From Anaerolineae bacterium (GTDB taxonomy: Bacteria; Chloroflexota; Anaerolineae; B4-G1): a stretch of 13,748 bases of DNA. The position numbers were made by a program, and so were the translations under genes. The stretch spans positions 1 through 13,748 of the forward strand of contig JADHWW010000058.1 in assembly GCA_016783285.1 (NCBI GenBank). Direction: 5' to 3'. The notes under the pieces were generated by a model. That model was not told the DNA's origin and did not search any database. It was given only the letters and a program-made list of their open reading frames with translations. This document shows positions 11,960 to 13,748 of this stretch, in pieces. The first letter of the stretch is position 1. Every line of letters begins with the position of its first letter.

Positions 11960-13748
11960 ATGGTGGTGACAGCGGTTCTCCCGGACCTGCCCACGACGGA
12001 GGATCACCTCGATTTCGAGGCCTCGGCGGCAGTGCTGGCGGGCATCGTAAGCGACAAGGACACGGCCACGCCCATCACTGTGGGCGTTTTCGGCACGTGG
12101 GGCACGGGCAAGACCAGCCTGATGCGCATGATTGAGGCAGCGCTGATCAAGCAGTCGCGCCGCAGGCGGGGACTCAAAGCGCACACCATCTGGTTCGACG
12201 CCTGGAAGTACGACAAGGAGCGGGAACTGTGGCGGGCGCTCCTGATGCGCGTGCTGGAGGCGGTGCGGGCCGTGGCCGAGGGCCGCCCGACGTCTGAGTA
12301 TGACGAATGGCCCGTTGGCGAGAAATCTCCTTACGCCGATTACACCGACGAGGAGCGCGAGAAAATCATCAAGGCCCTCGACGACATGGCTGCCAGCCTC
12401 TACCGTGAGGTGGACCGGGAGGAACTGGGTCGCGTGGAAGTAGCCCCAGCAGAGATGCTGAAAGCCGGGGCAAAGTTCGCCACCCGCATTGTGCTGCCCT
12501 TCGTTCCAGGCGTCGGTTTTCTGGCCGAGTTCGTGAAGGTGGCCCAAGGGGAGGCCGCCAAAGGTGCGCTTGACGCCCTCTTTGACGCTGTGCAGCGGCA
12601 GAAGATCGCCGTCCACCGCGACCAGGTATGCTTCCTTGATCAGTTCCAGTGTGACTTCCGGGCGCTGATTGCCGAGCATATCATCGCGCACAAGCGGCGG
12701 CTGGTGGTCTTCGTGGATGACCTGGATCGTTGCCTACCGGAGAAGGCCATCGAGGTACTGGAGGCAATCAAACTGTTTCTCGACGTAGAGGGCTGCGTCT
12801 TCGTCATCGGCGCGGACCGGGGGGTGATCGAGCAGGGCATCCAGGTCAAGTACCGGGAACTGCAACGGGCGATGGAGGTCGAAGGGGAGAGGACGCACCA
12901 ACTGCCGGCCATCAGCGGGGCCGACTACCTGGAGAAGATCGTGCAACTGCCCTTCATCCTGCCGCCGGTGGAAGCGGGCCAGGTGGCGACCTTTATCCGT
13001 GAGACGATGAAGCACTTCCCGGAGGACGACGTCCGCTGCGTGGACGTCTTTGCGCTGGGAGTGGAACGAAACCCGCGCAAGATCAAGCGCTGCCTGAACG
13101 TTTTCCTGCTGCTGTGGAACCTGGCGCTCGAACGGAAGAAAGCGCCGGGGGCGATCCGCCCCGTGCGGCTGGCCAAAGTGGTCGTCATCCAGCAACGACA
13201 CAACGATTTCTACCAGTTACTGATCGAGGAACCGGAGCGACTGGCCCGGTTGGAGGCTTACTTCCGCGAGGAGAAAAGGCGCGAGGAGGCGCAGACGGCC
13301 CGGGAGCAGTCGAAGCTGGCAGATGAGATAGCAATGGCAGAGGAGGGGATGGCAGCGATGGGGATGTTGGAGGTCCAGCTGCGCATAGAGAAGATGCTGG
13401 AGCCTTTCACGACCCGCCACGCCCTGCGCCAACTTCTCATCCTGCACGACGAGGGGCAGCCTGACGCCAACTTCACTGACGTGCCAGCCGGGCAACTGCG
13501 CGACTACATCTACCTGACCCGCGCCACCGCCGAGCCACCTCCCGAATCGGAGCGGAAGGTGACGATCCCCGTCCCGGAGATGGTGTCCGTGCCCGCCGGG
13601 CCGTTCCTGATGGGCACACGCCAGGAGGACATTTCCACCCTGGTCAAGAAGTACGGGGGCGAGGCGGAGGGGTACGAGCGGGAGGTGCCGCAGCACGAGG
13701 TGAACCTGCCTGTCTTCGAGATTGGCAAGTACCCGGTGACGAACCGGG
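11960..13748 (+). CDS. KAP-family P-loop NTPase fused to an FGE/SUMF1-like domain (3' end outside the window)
   Basis: At least 596 aa, open at the window end. The NTPase region has Walker A GTWGTGKT (45-52), the KAP-typical WFDAWKY (78-84), Walker B VVFVDDLDRC (249-258), a VFVIGADR sensor-like strand (280-287) and YLEKIVQLPFILP (323-335) followed by NPRKIKRCLN (371-380). KAP proteins often have membrane helices between Walker A and B. Here only a weakly hydrophobic stretch (about 168-195) is present, so it is probably cytosolic. A charged helical linker (about 420-485, EEKRREEAQTAREQ) leads to MVSVPAGPFLMGT (541-553) and VFEIGKYPVTNR (585-596), the start of a formylglycine-generating-enzyme/sulfatase-modifying (SUMF1) fold. 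ATG 11960 is preceded by GGGAG and an in-frame TAA (11954-11956). Domain calls are firm. The role is inferred: regulated NTPase plus C-type-lectin-like binding or modifying module. Confidence 0.88.
   Translation, partial: MVVTAVLPDLPTTEDHLDFEASAAVLAGIVSDKDTATPITVGVFGTWGTGKTSLMRMIEAALIKQSRRRRGLKAHTIWFDAWKYDKERELWRALLMRVLEAVRAVAEGRPTSEYDEWPVGEKSPYADYTDEEREKIIKALDDMAASLYREVDREELGRVEVAPAEMLKAGAKFATRIVLPFVPGVGFLAEFVKVAQGEAAKGALDALFDAVQRQKIAVHRDQVCFLDQFQCDFRALIAEHIIAHKRRLVVFVDDLDRCLPEKAIEVLEAIKLFLDVEGCVFVIGADRGVIEQGIQVKYRELQRAMEVEGERTHQLPAISGADYLEKIVQLPFILPPVEAGQVATFIRETMKHFPEDDVRCVDVFALGVERNPRKIKRCLNVFLLLWNLALERKKAPGAIRPVRLAKVVVIQQRHNDFYQLLIEEPERLARLEAYFREEKRREEAQTAREQSKLADEIAMAEEGMAAMGMLEVQLRIEKMLEPFTTRHALRQLLILHDEGQPDANFTDVPAGQLRDYIYLTRATAEPPPESERKVTIPVPEMVSVPAGPFLMGTRQEDISTLVKKYGGEAEGYEREVPQHEVNLPVFEIGKYPVTNR

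Noticed and set aside
10727..12691. 654-codon open frame on the minus strand
   Set aside because: It is antisense to the EF-G-like and KAP genes, its product is low-complexity and His/Arg/Leu-rich without domain motifs, and it crosses the octamer array. It is a shadow of GC-rich coding DNA.

Overview
The window looks like part of a GC-rich bacterial chromosome. The nature of its gene families and its abundant 7-8 bp tandem repeats suggest an uncultured Chloroflexota (Anaerolineae-like) bacterium. That placement is an inference from overall character, not from a marker gene. No rRNA, tRNA, CRISPR array or intact transposase is visible, and no gene-free stretch exceeds 300 bp.

The left two thirds (positions 179-8954) is read leftward. 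A tryptophanase gene (7578-8954) is followed by a transcription unit with a good sigma70-type promoter at 7383-7411. That unit encodes a 65-aa single-span membrane protein, a ThrRS-like/uridine-kinase fusion protein and a bifunctional penicillin-binding protein (PBP). A second leftward unit with its own promoter (2710-2737) encodes an MgtE magnesium channel and, coupled through a 4-bp ATGA overlap, a two-HRDC ribonuclease D. Downstream of these, at the window's left edge, lies a 123-bp inverted-repeat element flanked by an 8-bp direct repeat, a candidate MITE.

The right third (9041-13748) is read rightward from a near-consensus promoter (TTGACA-17-TAGAAT) that abuts the tryptophanase promoter back to back. 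It carries a minimal nucleotidyltransferase (MNT) and an overlapping HEPN protein, which form a toxin-antitoxin-like pair. Next come an EF-G-2/FusA2-type translational GTPase and a large gene running off the window, whose product joins a KAP-family P-loop NTPase to the start of a formylglycine-generating-enzyme (FGE/SUMF1) domain. The close, same-strand spacing makes co-transcription possible but does not prove it.

Two things deserve most attention. One is the KAP-FGE fusion, an architecture that fits a conflict or signalling effector or a DGR-diversified protein. The other is the penicillin-binding protein gene, which contains five heptanucleotide tandem arrays, all read through in frame, plus a heptamer pair at its start. 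One array encodes part of the membrane anchor and another sits a few residues after the catalytic SxxK motif. A related octanucleotide array fills the EF-G/KAP gap and supplies the KAP gene's ribosome binding site.
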